NCBI GenBank assembly: GCA_905183005.1
Contig: CAJJDO010000033.1
Location: 413,523 to 477,522 of the forward strand
From: Paramecium pentaurelia
Taxonomy: Eukaryota > Ciliophora > Oligohymenophorea > Peniculida > Parameciidae
Length of the DNA stretch: 64,000 bases
Direction of reading: 5' to 3'
Under the pieces are notes generated by a model, which saw only the letters and a list, made by a program, of their open reading frames with translations, made no database searches and had not been told where the DNA came from. Both the position numbers and the translations under genes were made by a program. Positions 12,685-24,769 of this stretch are shown here, piece after piece (the stretch's first letter is position 1; every line of letters starts with the position of its first letter).

Positions 12685-14853
12685 ATGAAAATTTAATTAG
12701 ATAAAGACACATACATTCTCTAAAAAAAAATAGGTGAAGGTAACTTTGCTACAGTTTATGCTACTCAGCATCAAAATCTTGTTGCCAAAGTATGTTACAA
12801 GTCAAACCCTAAAGCATTTAGAGCATTTTAAATAGAAATGGACATTTTGAATAAAGTTTAAGGAGAAGGAATTGTAAAACTTGAGAAGTCTGGCATTACT
12901 CAATTATAAGGCTAAACTAGTGGAATCTTGATTTTAGAAAATTGTTCTAAAGGAAGTCTAATAGATTTAATGACAACTTATGTATTATCAAAAATATCAT
13001 CAAGATTAATAGAAGACCTCCTGAATAATTAGTATTGATGATTGCGAGAGACATTATCAAAGGATTAATCTAAATTCATTAAGTACTAACTCTTTAATAA
13101 ATATTTAGTTAGGTTATATTCATAGGGATGTTAAAATGGAAAATGTACTATTAAATTCTTTGGGTTATTTTAAACTCTGTGATTTTGGCAGTGTCACAAA
13201 AACAAAATACTTTAAAATAGACAATACTAATAGGGATACAATTAAAGATGAAATTGAAGAAAATACAACACCTTTTTATCGTGCACCAGAATATATTGAT
13301 TTCTATGCTAATTATCCTATTACTGAAAGTGCAGACATATTTGCTCTTGGTGTTTTGTTATTTATGTTTTGCTTTTAGAAACCTCCATTTGAAAGTGGTT
13401 TAGCAGCAGTTAATAATCATTATTTCATACCAGATTCTCATGAATATTCACCTAAGTAGTCAATTTTAACATAACACTAGGCTAATCTAACTGATTTAAT
13501 CTCTTTTTGTTGTTAATCCTAAGAATAGGCCAACAGCATAAGAATTATTATAAAAAATACAAAATAATTGGTAGTTGCCTTAGAGATTCATAGAAAAATC
13601 TAGTTAACCAATTCCTGTTCCTAATTTAAATAAACATTTTGCTTCTGTAGATAATGTTTATATTGAGAAAAAGGCAGCTCCTCTTGGTTTTTTTGATTAA
13701 GTTAAACGCTATCTATTCACATTAAGTAAGAAAACAGAAGCATGGGTCATCCAAAGTACAAGCAATGATGATGACCCTCCAAGATTAGAAGATATAAGAT
13801 CTTTAGTTTTTAAAGCATGGTTGAAAAGAGAAAAAATACCAAAGTTTTATCTTGCAATCTAACAAAAAATATTATAACCACATCCTGAAAGTTAAAAAGT
13901 TATGATGAAATTGGCAATTCTATTACATCAATATATTAAAAAGGGGCCACCAGATGTTTTATAAGATTAAAAATAAAAGAATCAACCTAATATTTGGAGC
14001 ATAATGAAGATTTTGACTGATCTATATAAACAAAGAATTAAGATTAATCCTTAAAATGAAGTAAAAGTAATTGCTAATTATTTTACAATCATAAACAAAA
14101 AATTAATTATTTGTTATGCTAATAAAAACTTATTAGAAGGAAGTTATTCATTGTCTCCTCTTTTCTTATCATTGGAGAGAGGAGAATTTTGGAAACCACT
14201 TGAATCGAAATTAATAGATGATTTCTTAAAATATTGGTCAGATTGTTTATTATTCCTTTCTGAAATATTTTAACCAAATTCTCTTTGGAGGATTCAAACT
14301 TTGATAATTATGCAAATGGTTGATGAAACCTATTCATTATTGTCAATGTTACTGCATTTATGGATTGCTGTTAAAGAAACTTTAGATACAAGTGATAATT
14401 TAGATACAGCTAAATTAACAGAATGGATTTTAAGTGTTGATCAAAGATACGAAGAAAACTATTTCTTAACTAAGAAGCTATTTGAAAAATGTTCAACTTT
14501 AATTGAATTCACAGAAATAAAAAGGTTCATGCCTACTTTACAACCTGAAGTCATTAAATATATAAAATCTGTTGAATATTTTAAAGGAAAAACAAAAATT
14601 GAACTTAATCCTTAAAGATCTATACATGGAATTAAAATGCCTGTTAGTTATTAAGTGACTGTCTAAAAATTATAATAAGTTCTACTATCTATGTCTGATT
14701 TTGATAAACCATAAAATTAAATATAGTCAAATTATAATAGCAGTAATAATCAAGATTTCTTTGCAGATTTTGGATTCTTAAATAATTAAGGAAATTAGTA
14801 ATAATCATAAGAATATGATTAACCTTGGGTTGATTTTACATAAACATTTGAAA

Positions 14854-14939
<86 letters not shown>

Positions 14940-16578
14940 TAATATTAATAATCTATTTCTTAATCATCATTTAATAATTAATTTATATAATAAGCAGGAA
15001 GAGAATCAATTTAAACTGAAATTGATCCTTAAATGCTTTCATAAATTATTTTTTAAATAAATGATGATAAACCTTAAAATAATAATTTTCATGATTCTTT
15101 TAAAATATAATAACCCTAATAAGTTTAATCTCTAATTTTAAATTAAAACTAGCAAGAAAAATCAAAAATAATTGAAGTAACCAATTTACTTGATGTTCAT
15201 GACAATGTTGTTCCTTTAAATAAAAATAATGAACCTTTTGATCTTATAAATTTTGATGAGAAACCTCGTTAGACATAAACAAATGCTTTTCTCTTACCGA
15301 CTGATATTAATTTTTCTTAAATAGCAAATTAAGATTAATAGCAAAGGAAAGATAAGATATAAAATATCTCTCAATAATAATAACCAATAAACTTTTAATA
15401 ATAAATTAATTAATAATAAATTAATTAATAGTAAATTTATTAATAGTAGATACCTTAAATACATTAATAAAATTCTTAATAATAAAACATTGTAATTGAA
15501 GATGATGAAGAAGATCTTATACCTATGACATATGATGATTAATTTTAATAAAAAATAGAAATGAAATAGTAAGCACCTCAAAATTTGGCTTAATCTGTAA
15601 ATCCAACTTTCAACCTAACGCCTATCAGATAAAAAATACATTCTTAAATTTTAGAAAATGCCAACCAAATTATTGATGGTGAAGTGGATATCAGTGATTT
15701 TATCATATAATACCATGAGTTAGTATTTTATGAGCAAATAGCCTCAGGTGGATCTGGAGTAGTATATCGTGGAAAATACAAAAATGAAATAGTGGCAATC
15801 AAGGATATTGATATCAATGAAAAGGATGAATAAAAGATGAAAGAATACAAGAGGGAAATAGTGACTTTGGTGAAAGTGAGACATCATTAAAATTTAGTGT
15901 GTTTAATAGGGATTACTTTCAATTAAAATAAATTATATATCATAACAGAGTTCTGTTCAGGAGGTTCTCTTTTTGATTTAATTCATAGAAATAGAGAGAC
16001 TCATATTGATGAATTAACAAAATTGAAACTAAGTTTATTTATAGCTGAAGGCATGGCTTATATTCATAAATTAGGATTTATGCATAGAGACCTGAAATCA
16101 TTAAAGTATATAATAATTAAAATTATAGTATTTTGTTAGATTAACCATATAGTGCTGATTCAAATATTAAGATTGCAGATTTTGGTTTGGCTAGAACAGC
16201 ATTGGAAAAGACTGAATGGATGACAGCTGTTGTTGGAACATTTGTAAGTTTATTAATTATAAATTAGCACTGGATGGCTCCTGAAGTATTTAGAGGGGAA
16301 ATGTATACAAACAAAGCAGATGTATATTCTTATGGAGTATTAATTTAATAATATATAAATAGATAGTTTTATATGAAATATTTTCAAGATAAATACCCTA
16401 TATGAATATAGCTAATCCAATGCAGATTATGAAGGCTGTGACTGAACAGAATTAAAGACCTGATCTCTAATTTGAATGTTAATAAGAGATTAAAGTATTA
16501 ATGACTTAGTGTTGGCACCCTAATCCTAATCAAAGGCCTTCATTCGAATAAATTATTAATAGTTTACAAAATTTATGA
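12685..16578 (+). CDS. Dual-kinase fusion: NAK-family kinase - ANTH-like - poly-Q - TKL kinase
   Basis: One 1248-aa frame after removing introns 12982-13004, 13083-13108, 13456-13480, 16106-16128, 16244-16267 and 16337-16362. Residues 8-265 are a kinase with GEGNFATVY, HRDVKMEN and CDFGS, and the AAK1/GAK-like ending NPKNRPTAQELL. Residues about 320-600 resemble an ANTH domain: AWVIQSTSNDDDPP, then a helical run containing KLAILLHQYIKKGPP. A Q-rich linker with a TAA-coded poly-Q tract (about 700-730) leads to a second kinase (about 985-1245) with GSGVVYRGKY, HRDLKS, ADFGLA and WMAPEV, of TKL type. No TGA occurs in frame between the domains. The start lies 9 nt after the RAV1 stop. AAK1/GAK act on clathrin adaptors and ANTH domains bind phosphoinositides and clathrin, so an endocytic role is inferred. 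Confidence 0.85.
14853..14950 (+). repeat. (TAA)n microsatellite coding poly-Gln
   Basis: A near-perfect TAA/CAA trinucleotide tract of roughly 95 nt inside the dual-kinase gene. In the gene's frame every TAA or CAA reads as Gln, and the frame is the same on both sides of the tract (T of each TAA at positions divisible by three). Other frames give poly-Asn or poly-Ile. Confidence 0.95.
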
Positions 16579-16629
16579 AAGAATTCTAATATTAATAAAT
16601 GATTTAAATTTAATATCTTTTATTAAAAT

Positions 16630-18060
16630 ATGTCATTCAAGTTATACGGCCCATCAACAAATCCTAGACTCAGTCAAATCCATTTAGTAGCAGATCTTCT
16701 TTAAATTCCAATTGAATTAGTTGAAGTTGCATATAGTCAATGCGATTCGAAGGAACATTTAGCAAGAAACCCATTTGCTAAAGTTCCTGTCATTGAAACA
16801 ACTGATGGATTCCTCTATGAGAGTAATGCTATCTGTAGATACCTTGCAAGATCGAAATAAGAATCAGGATTATATGGGTATAATATTTAGAATTATATTA
16901 AGTGCTACTCCCTTCTAATAATCATAAGTTGATTAATGGATTGATTGGACAGTAAATGAATTAGATCCAAATTTCATGACTACATTCACTTAAATATGGG
17001 GACATTTACCTGTTAATGAAGATTCATTCAAAACTTCAAGAAATATCATTAATGAGAAATTAAAATAATTAGAGGGCCATTTCAAGAATTCTCCATATTT
17101 GGTTGGGGATAAATTAACAATTGCAGATATTACTCTTATTGTAAGAATTGCTCCCTTTTTCACTTTATTGATTGATGAGAAAACCAGAAAATCATATCCT
17201 TCTCTTATGAAATGGTTCACAGCTGTAACTGAACTTCCTCAATTTAAAAAAGTATATAACATATAGATATATATAGAATTTTGGAAGAGTTAGATTATGT
17301 AAAGTTGCTTTCCCATTACCTAAATAAGAAGAACAAAAGTAAAAGGAATAAAAACCAAAAGAAGAAAAACCTAAAGAATAAAAACCAAAAGAAGAAAAAC
17401 CTAAGGAATAAAAACCCAAGGAAGAAAAACCAAAAGAATAAAAGTAAAAGGAATAGAAACCAAAGGAAGCTGAAAAGCCAAAGGAGGCATAAAAATAAAA
17501 AGATTAGGAAGATGATGAACCTGCTCCTGAAAAGAAAAAAAATCCTTTAGATTTACTTCCTCCATCTCCATTCAATATTGATGATTATAAAAGAGCATTT
17601 TTTGCTGAAAAAGACATTACAAAGAATATTTAATAACTTTTTACTTCAGTTGACACTCAAGGTTGGTCCTTATGGATTATCACCTATAATAAATCATAAA
17701 ATGAGGGTAAATAAATAATTTTAACAAATAATTTAATGAAAGGATTTATTAACTAAAGATTGGATTAAAATTTCAGAAAATATTCATTTGCTATTCATGG
17801 AGTTTATGGTGATGAACCAAATTTGGAAATTAGAGGAGCATGGATTTGGAGAGGAATTGAAGTACCATAAGAATGGGTAATAATTATAATTCATAAATTT
17901 TTAGAAAGATCATGTTGCTTATGATTATCATGTTTTCAGAAGAATCGACATTAATAATGAATAAGATAAGAAAGATTTCACTGAATATTGGGTGAACTAA
18001 GAAGAGGATGTATCAAAAGTTGATGGTCTTACAGCCAGAAGCTTGATTTATTTCAGATGA
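16630..18060 (+). CDS. EEF1G: Elongation factor 1B gamma (GST-like + EF1G domain)
   Basis: A 450-aa protein with introns 16878-16902, 17252-17276 and 17877-17904. The N-terminal glutathione-transferase-like domain (KVPVIET, YESNAICRYLA, FKNSPYLVGDKLTIADI) is followed by a lysine/proline/glutamate linker built from 10-residue repeats. The C-terminal EF1G domain starts at NPLDLLPPSPFNIDDYKR and ends with AYDYHVFRRIDI and LTARSLIYFR. It is the structural subunit of the eEF1B guanine-nucleotide exchange complex for eEF1A. Domain order and length match the family. Confidence 0.96.
17335..17470 (+). repeat. 30-nt tandem repeat in eEF1B-gamma linker
   Basis: An imperfect tandem repeat with a 30-nt period encodes copies of KPKEEKPKEQ between the GST-like and EF1G domains. 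The other frames give K/N-rich shadows. Confidence 0.8.
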
Positions 18061-18955
18061 TGATCAATTATTCATAGAAATTATAATATTTATTGTAATA
18101 TAGTTATGTTAACTATGAAATTTCTCTAAAAATGTTTCTTTTAAAACTATGTTTTTTATGAATCTTTATAGATAGTATAAATATAGTATAGAGAAAAGCC
18201 TTTGCTTAAGTATCTATGATCTTAAAGCTTCTTTAATAAAGACTTTTATTTATAATTAATAAATTCTAGAATTAAAAAGTTTATTTTCTGTATTTTTAGA
18301 TTATTTTTTTAGAATAAACAATAATTTAATGAAAATTAATAAAGTAAATCATATTTTTAATTCGAGCTATTTTTCTTTTGGTTTATTTTTTGACCTTGGT
18401 AAACTTTTATTTATAAAAATAATATATAGATTTTTGAACATTTGCATAATCAAAATCACATACATAACTAATTGAATTTTTAATTAAGTAATTTTCAAAA
18501 TTACAATTTTTCTTATAATAATCTTAATGATTATTTAAGATAATATCATGAATTTTATCTTGATTGTATATTTAGTGAAATAACAATAAATTTTGTTTTA
18601 AACATTATCAATAAGCATCTACTTTAAGCAATATATAATTATTAAAAACTAAAAAAATCTTTTAGTATTTGATAAATATATGATAAATTCTCTTTGAGGA
18701 TGAAATTAACATCAATTATTGATCTACTTTATAAGGTGTGTATTAATTTATAATGAAGGAATTAAAAATTTATGTATAATTTATTTTTAATGCTCAAGTA
18801 TACTTTTCTTAACATCGCTCTTCATTAAGTTTATATTGGGATTATTTATTATCTTAATTCAAATGCTTAATTCTATTTTTAAGGTAATTTTTTTTATAAA
18901 AGGAAAGTTCTCTATAAAATAATACTTATTAGATGATTAGACTTAATTTGTAAAA
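18061..18955. other. Intergenic, no gene seen
   Basis: About 900 nt of AT-rich sequence lie between eEF1B-gamma and the next plus-strand gene. I found no conserved motif, no extended ciliate-code frame and no tRNA-like cloverleaf. Confidence 0.45.
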
Positions 18956-19539
18956 ATGGTTTTAATTTTTATTATTTTTATGAAAAAATCAATAAGTACT
19001 TCTTCATATAGTGGCTATAAATTGAATAACGATTCAACAAGAATTGAATCATTTCCAGATTCAACAAGAGTGTTACAGATGAATATTAGCCATTATGAGG
19101 ACACTTTGTCACAAGAAGTATTTATTTCCACAGCTTATGAACATATACGAGAAGTCAGAGTATATTGATTAGTTTATTAACAGGATCTAATTGCTAGCTC
19201 CAGATAGAGTATGAAACCATTGAGAGAATCAATAAGCCAATTAAGATATTAAATATAGACCATTGAACATTAATAAAAGAAAGATTAGATTAATTTAGAA
19301 TATGATATCAGTTTAAGAATACATAAATTAAAATAAGTAAGCCTTTGATGGTCTTATTAAAGAAAATAAATTAATTTGAAGTTGTTTAAACTGGAGAGTT
19401 TGCCATATTACAAGATTAAATATAGAAACTGTAGCATGATGATTAAGAAATAATACAAGATATAGATGCCTTAGAATTAAGAATAATAGGTTTAGCTCCA
19501 TAAATTGGGCAATACATATATTAAGGATTTTATTAATGA
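18956..19539 (+). CDS. Unknown 177-aa coiled-coil-like protein
   Basis: Introns 19160-19183 and 19337-19362 join a serine-rich N-terminal exon to a Q/E/I-rich helical part with heptad-like spacing, ending QIGQYIYQGFYQ. The combined length is divisible by three. The first ATG adds a short hydrophobic MVLIFIIFM stretch. An alternative start at the next in-frame ATG (18980) would begin MKKSISTS, so the true start is uncertain. I recognise no family. Confidence 0.6.
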
Positions 19540-19781
19540 GAATTGTGATAATAACAAAAAAGCAATTTTGTTAATACTATATTTTTTATTAGTAAATTAA
19601 TTTATTCATAATTTTATTAAATTTGTAACTTGATAATGCTATGATCATTTCAAATTTTAATAGATCTAAATTAGATTGAGTAATTTAATAAGACTTATAA
19701 TTTAATTATATTCAACTAGAAAGTTTATTAGTTAATAAGAATTTATAATTCAAATTAAATTAATATTAAAATACAGTCGTT

Positions 19782-20770
19782 ATGAGATCGCCATCTCTAT
19801 TTTCACCAGTATTATTCTTTAAGATTATAAAAGTCTAAGCAACAAAGATATGAAAAGCAAAATGGGTCTTTTCAAACATTTTCAACAACGAATTAAGTGA
19901 ACAAAGCATAATTAGCTGATTTTAGAAAAGAAATCCGCAATAATATTAGTTAGAGAGAGCCTTTTATTCCATAGTAAGAAAAGAAACCAATTTTATTAAC
20001 AAGTTGGAAGAAACATGAAAGAAAAAATACGTAAGTTTTTCAAATTATTTACAGCGAAGGTAATGTGGCTAAATATATGGCTAAGTCTTCTCCAAAGAAA
20101 AGTCTATAAGGAGGATTAAATATGGAAGAAATTTTGTAAACATTATTTTTATTCATTGCAGCACTCAAAAGAAATTTATTGATAAGAATTAGTCATAAAA
20201 TACTTTTTATTATTAACAATAAAGAAAAGTGGATTAATTATTTAAAAAAGAATAAAATGATTCTTTTAGTAGATAAGATAACTCATTCTCTAATTTATTA
20301 AAACCAAAAAGATCATCTTAAGCTCTTTTATCAAGATAATCAGGAAGAGATTAATCTCCAATTAATTTAGAAAGATTTAGAAGTTGGGACACAAAATTAG
20401 ATCTTCAACTAAAACAATTAAATAACTCTAAAGATATTAGTTTTTATAAATATTCTTAATAACCTTAAAAAGAGAATATTTATGAGACTAGTAAACCACT
20501 TTAGACAAAAGATATATTTAATGTTAATAAAAATGCAAACAATTTTAATAAATTTTTAAAGAATTCATCTCCACCTAAATTCATTGAAAAAATACCCTTA
20601 ACAGATATAGTTAAAATGCAGTCATATTTCTCACAAATGCCCACTGCAGAAATTGTTACAATCCCAAGAGGGTAAAAATATAATATAAAATTCTTAGATA
20701 TTTATAAGAATTATAGAATTTATAATAAACTCTGGCTAGAGTTGTCAAATAGTCATCATAAATTATTTGA
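19782..20770 (+). CDS. Unknown 295-aa Q/S/N-rich protein
   Basis: Four small introns (19809-19833, 20031-20054, 20136-20161, 20672-20697) give a continuous frame divisible by three. The protein is low-complexity and basic (S, K, N, Q). It ends in a helical segment following MPTAEIVTIPRGYLQELQN, which looks like a short coiled coil. The last intron moves the frame into this segment, which supports the model. No homologous family is recognised. Confidence 0.65.
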
Positions 20771-21306
20771 ACAATATATTTAATCATTTTAAATAATATA
20801 TATTTTTCTAATTATATATTTATTTATAACATTCAAAATTATTATCTTTTACACTATAAATTTATTAATAAAGAAAGTACACAAAATTTATTGTTTAACT
20901 ATTCTTATCTCTTAGAATCACATATTATTTAAATAATTAAACCTTCTAATACATAATAATAAAACTTTTATAACAATAACATCTCTTAGATCTTACATAT
21001 ATTGATTTACCCAGGCACTTCTAAAGCAATCCAGCATTTAAGATATTCATTATTAGATTAAATTTTAATGTATAAACTCTTTTTTAATCACTATATTATA
21101 AAAGCCTACCCTACACTCAATGAATTTTATTTAAAATAACAATAAAATTTAATTTTTATTATTTAATATTCATATTCATTACTTGTTATTTAATATAATA
21201 AGATTGTAATAATTAAAAATGATTAATATAAATTTTATATTTAAAACATCTTTAATAAAAATTTAACATATATATATTTGATAAGTGAAAAGGCTCAGAC
21301 TCTATT
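20771..21306. other. Intergenic, convergent stops, no gene seen
   Basis: About 540 nt of AT-rich spacer lie between the unknown 295-aa gene and the MYB gene stop. No structured element was recognised. Confidence 0.5.
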
Positions 21307-22698
21307 TCAAAATTATGAATTGTTCATTGAATGAGGAAAAGACTCTTGTCTAAACATGTATGGAAATTGGAGAAAATTCATGTTTGATAGGGAAAGTTAC
21401 ATCAACGAAGATTGTTGTGTTTCTTAACTAGTAGCATTTGATAGGATTGGAAGACTTTCTTTTAATAATTATGATTATGAAAGACTTTAGCTTTTGATCA
21501 AATTTGCAATTCCTTCATAGTATTTATAATACATAGCAGCAAAATCTGAATTAATAAAAAATATATACATTATTGTTATTAAAATTACTATGATTATGAA
21601 GGTTAATTCTAAAAGACTTAAGAATTATATAATGATCTTATAGGATCATTAAATAATTATTATGAATTCTATATGTTATTAATTTGATTTAAATTATTGT
21701 TTAAACTTTAACTTAATACACTTTAAGCAATTTTTTTAACTTAAATTTCGTTATCATCTTCTTCTTTTACTTAAACTTCTGAGCTCTCAGCTGAGACTAT
21801 TCCATTCAAAACTTCTTCATTCTAATCATTTACAATATTATTAATTATTTTTTGTTCTTACTCTTTTATTTTTTTAATGGCTTTTTATTTTTTCATTTTC
21901 TTCTTTTAGATTTTAGAATGTTTCCTTTTTTTTATAATACTACTTTTAGATGATTAACTATTATCATTTTGATCTTGTTTTAGAATTTCATTTGATTGTT
22001 AAGTTGATTTTAATTAATCAGTGTCAGTTTTTTATTATGAATTAGGTATAATGTAATAAGGATTTTAAATATTCATATATTCTTTTCTAATAAAGGAATA
22101 AAATCTATTTTTTATCATATTTTCCTAAATAAATTTTAGTTATAAATTATACAGGTCTCCCTTTTAATAACTTGGATATTTCTGTCCATCTAGATCCATA
22201 TTTTTAATAAGCATCCATGACAATTAGATCTTCTTCCTTTGACCATGGTTCAGCCCTTATTTCTGGATTTAATTTGTTAATAAATCGTTCTCTAATTTAC
22301 TTTCCTGTTCTCCAATGCATTATGCTTGCTATCATTCCCCAATTCCGTTTATGTATTTTAACTAATTCTAATAATTATTCGTCTTCAACTGCACTCCAAG
22401 AATGTCGAGAGCGTTACTGAGCTTATTTAAAATTAAACATACAGAGACAGGCTTAATTCTCTTCCATCTCTAAGCACATTAAGAAGGATTTCGATTATAT
22501 AAATGCTTAGCCACTTCTTTCCAATTAGTTCCAAGTTCATGAATTGCTCTTTCCAACAACTTGTCTTCTTTTTAGGACCATATTTTTCTATTTTGTATTT
22601 TTTTTGTTGTTGCTTTCGCTGACTATTTATCATCTTCTATTTCATTACATTCCAATTAACTACAATTGAGAAATAATTTACTTATCATTTGGCACCAT
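21307..22698 (-). CDS. Three-repeat MYB-like DNA-binding protein
   Basis: A 430-aa protein with introns 22660-22681, 22417-22442, 22125-22152 and 21546-21568. Three consecutive MYB/SANT repeats are visible. The first contains IWSQKEDKLLERAI and CAQRWKRI. The second contains HSWSAVEDEQLLELV and NWGMIASIM. The third has PWSKEEDLIVMDAY, SRWTEISKLLKGR and then KNRFYSFIRK. The remaining C-terminus is Q/S/N-rich. The start MVPNDN is set by the phase of the first intron. It is probably a nuclear transcription regulator, and its targets are unknown. A second MYB gene lies at 47.8-48.7 kb. Confidence 0.88.
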
Positions 22699-23653
22699 TC
22701 AAAATTTAATTTAATTATTTATATTTCCCCATCAGATTTGTCATGGTTATAAGTGATGAAAATATATAAAATAAGATTTGCTACAAAATATAATAAAATT
22801 CAATATTGAAGACGATATAGAAATTTAACATGATTACACAACTTCCTTCTTATTTATAGATGTTTTATAAATATTATATTTTAAACCTTATAAGGAGGAT
22901 GTTAATTTATACAAAAGCAATATGTTTTGTAATAATATATACTAAAGAATTCCCAAAAAATTTACTTACCTTACCGAATAATTGTTTGATTATCACTACA
23001 AATTCATCAATTCCACATCTTTACAGATTAATTATAGTTTAATTTTCTTGAATTTCATTAAGGTACCAATATATTAATATTCTAATAGAAGATTCTTTTA
23101 ATTATCACTCAAGTTCATCTTATTAAAATTCATAAGAATAATAAAGATAAACATAAGGATTGCTAAATTAACTTTGGTTCTTGTTCTTACAGAAATCAAA
23201 TTTAATCAAAGCCTTTTTTTATGATTAATTCTAATATATAAATTTTTATTTACTTATATTTAATAAAAATGTTTTATATGCAGTATTTAAAGTAAACTAA
23301 CATTATTATAATATTTACATTATATAAATCCATTTACCTTGATAAAACTAGATCATAATTTAGTGTTATTCTATTTTAATAAAGTTTTTTTATTTAACAC
23401 TTATGAATTACAAGTAAATAGTAACTTTTCTTAATATGCTTGCAAGTTTTGATATTAAGTTTTATTTTTTTAAAAAGGAGAAAAATCCTTTATATTTCAA
23501 TATAAAAATAGGATTAAAACTTTTCTAAAATAAATTTTAAATCATTGATTAAAAAGTTTCACATAGAAATAGATATTTTTGTTTAATTGAAAAATTGATA
23601 ATATTATTTTATTTTGATTGCTTATTATTTTTATAATTAGTTTTTCAAATAAC
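22699..23653. other. Intergenic with a weak minus-strand open stretch
   Basis: About 950 nt lie between two minus-strand genes. Between roughly 22700 and 23165 the minus strand can be read as a long TGA-free stretch if one 29-nt intron-like segment is removed, but no conserved motif or clear start was found. A plus-strand frame overlaps it. I treat it as unannotated, possibly a gene relic. Confidence 0.35.
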
Positions 23654-24365
23654 TCATTCAATCTTCATATATTTCTTTTTCTTTTCTTAGATATTTTATT
23701 GTGCTATATCAATTCTTCTAATTTTCTTTAGTAAATTTTTTTGTGATCTATTTTAAAAGTAACAGATTATTGCAATTATACTAAAAATTATTGAGTAAAT
23801 TAAAATCTAATGATAATTATTACTTATTTTTACAGCAACAAAACCAGTCAGCTTTCTTATGGATCTCTTCCAATAATTGATTTCTTTAGGAACTTTCTTT
23901 CCTTAAAGTTAATTCCATTCTTCATTCTTCACAAAGTTTGAAACACCTTCAAAGGTCAATTCTCCATTATATCTATACATTAGACTATTCATATCAAAGT
24001 AAACTAATTATGGAAATGTCTAAACAACTATTCTATCTCTAACATCTTCATTTTCATATCTTATCTAAATCAATTCAATACATATCAACAGCTGAGAAGT
24101 ACATATTTGTAGTTTTGAATTCCTCTGCTAATTTATCAAATATTGGTATAAATTCTTTAGATTATTATTCATGTTCCATAAAAAAAAATACTAACCAAGG
24201 CTTTTCCATTTTCTTATCTTATCAATCAATATCAAATTTACCTATTTGTAATTGATTGAAAAAGTCATAGTCTTTTAAAGCAATAATTCTATATGAAAAT
24301 AATTTTGATTTTTCAACACCTTGAATAGTTAAGACAAGTGAAATTAGAATTAAATATATAAACAT
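23654..24365 (-). CDS. ER-type thioredoxin-fold membrane protein lacking CxxC
   Basis: A 221-aa protein with introns 24218-24241 and 24060-24081. It starts with a signal peptide (MFIYLILISLVLTIQG). It then has a thioredoxin-like fold around KPWLVFFFMEHEQQSKEFI, where PDI proteins carry CxxC. Here that position reads EHEQ, so redox activity is unlikely. The conserved cis-proline strand appears as TFPQLVYFD and is followed by YNGELTFEGV. A C-terminal TM segment (about residues 170-190) and a lysine-rich tail suggest a TMX-like ER membrane protein. Function is inferred only at fold level. Confidence 0.75.
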
Positions 24366-24769
24366 TATTTATATTTAATTATAAATATTATTTTTATTTA
24401 GAATAATTTAATATTATATAAATTCATTAGGTTAAGGCTAGATATACATAAATAGTTATAAAAATCATAGAGAAAATAAATATTATCTCATTTTCATACT
24501 ATCATACTAGATATAAATCTTATTAGAATATAGTATTACAATAATTATATTATAAAGAGTTTTGACCCTATGAATATAGTGGAATAAGCAAAAGAATTTG
24601 TTAAGATTAGATAGGATTAATTGTATTTGAAGAATTATTGGATGTGTATTTAAATAAAAAATGAAATTTATAATTGTTTTTAATAAATAAAAAATCAAGA
24701 TAATTATTTGTTTGATAATTAGTGCCTCTTAAATAATATCAGACTTAAATTATAATAAATATTGTGAGA
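24366..24769. other. Intergenic, divergent starts, no gene seen
   Basis: About 400 nt of AT-rich sequence lie between two divergent genes. It presumably holds both promoters, but no element is recognisable. Confidence 0.5.

Noticed and set aside
14815..15060. Poly-asparagine ORF in the (TAA)n tract
   Set aside because: It is a frame shadow. The neighbouring kinase and ANTH-like frames enter and leave the tract in the poly-Gln frame.
17335..17470. Tandem repeats considered as CRISPR-like or satellite
   Set aside because: A 30-nt period without spacers, in frame with a protein linker. It is a coding repeat.
17281..17550. K/N-rich ORF in plus strand
   Set aside because: It is an alternative frame of the eEF1B-gamma linker repeats.
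18061..18955. Search for tRNA or snRNA in the largest gaps
   Set aside because: No cloverleaf, B-box or Sm-like signals could be recognised by eye.
21356..21687. Plus-strand ORF starting MYGNWRKF
   Set aside because: It needs an unsupported frame change. The minus strand here is the spliced, in-frame C-terminus of the MYB gene.
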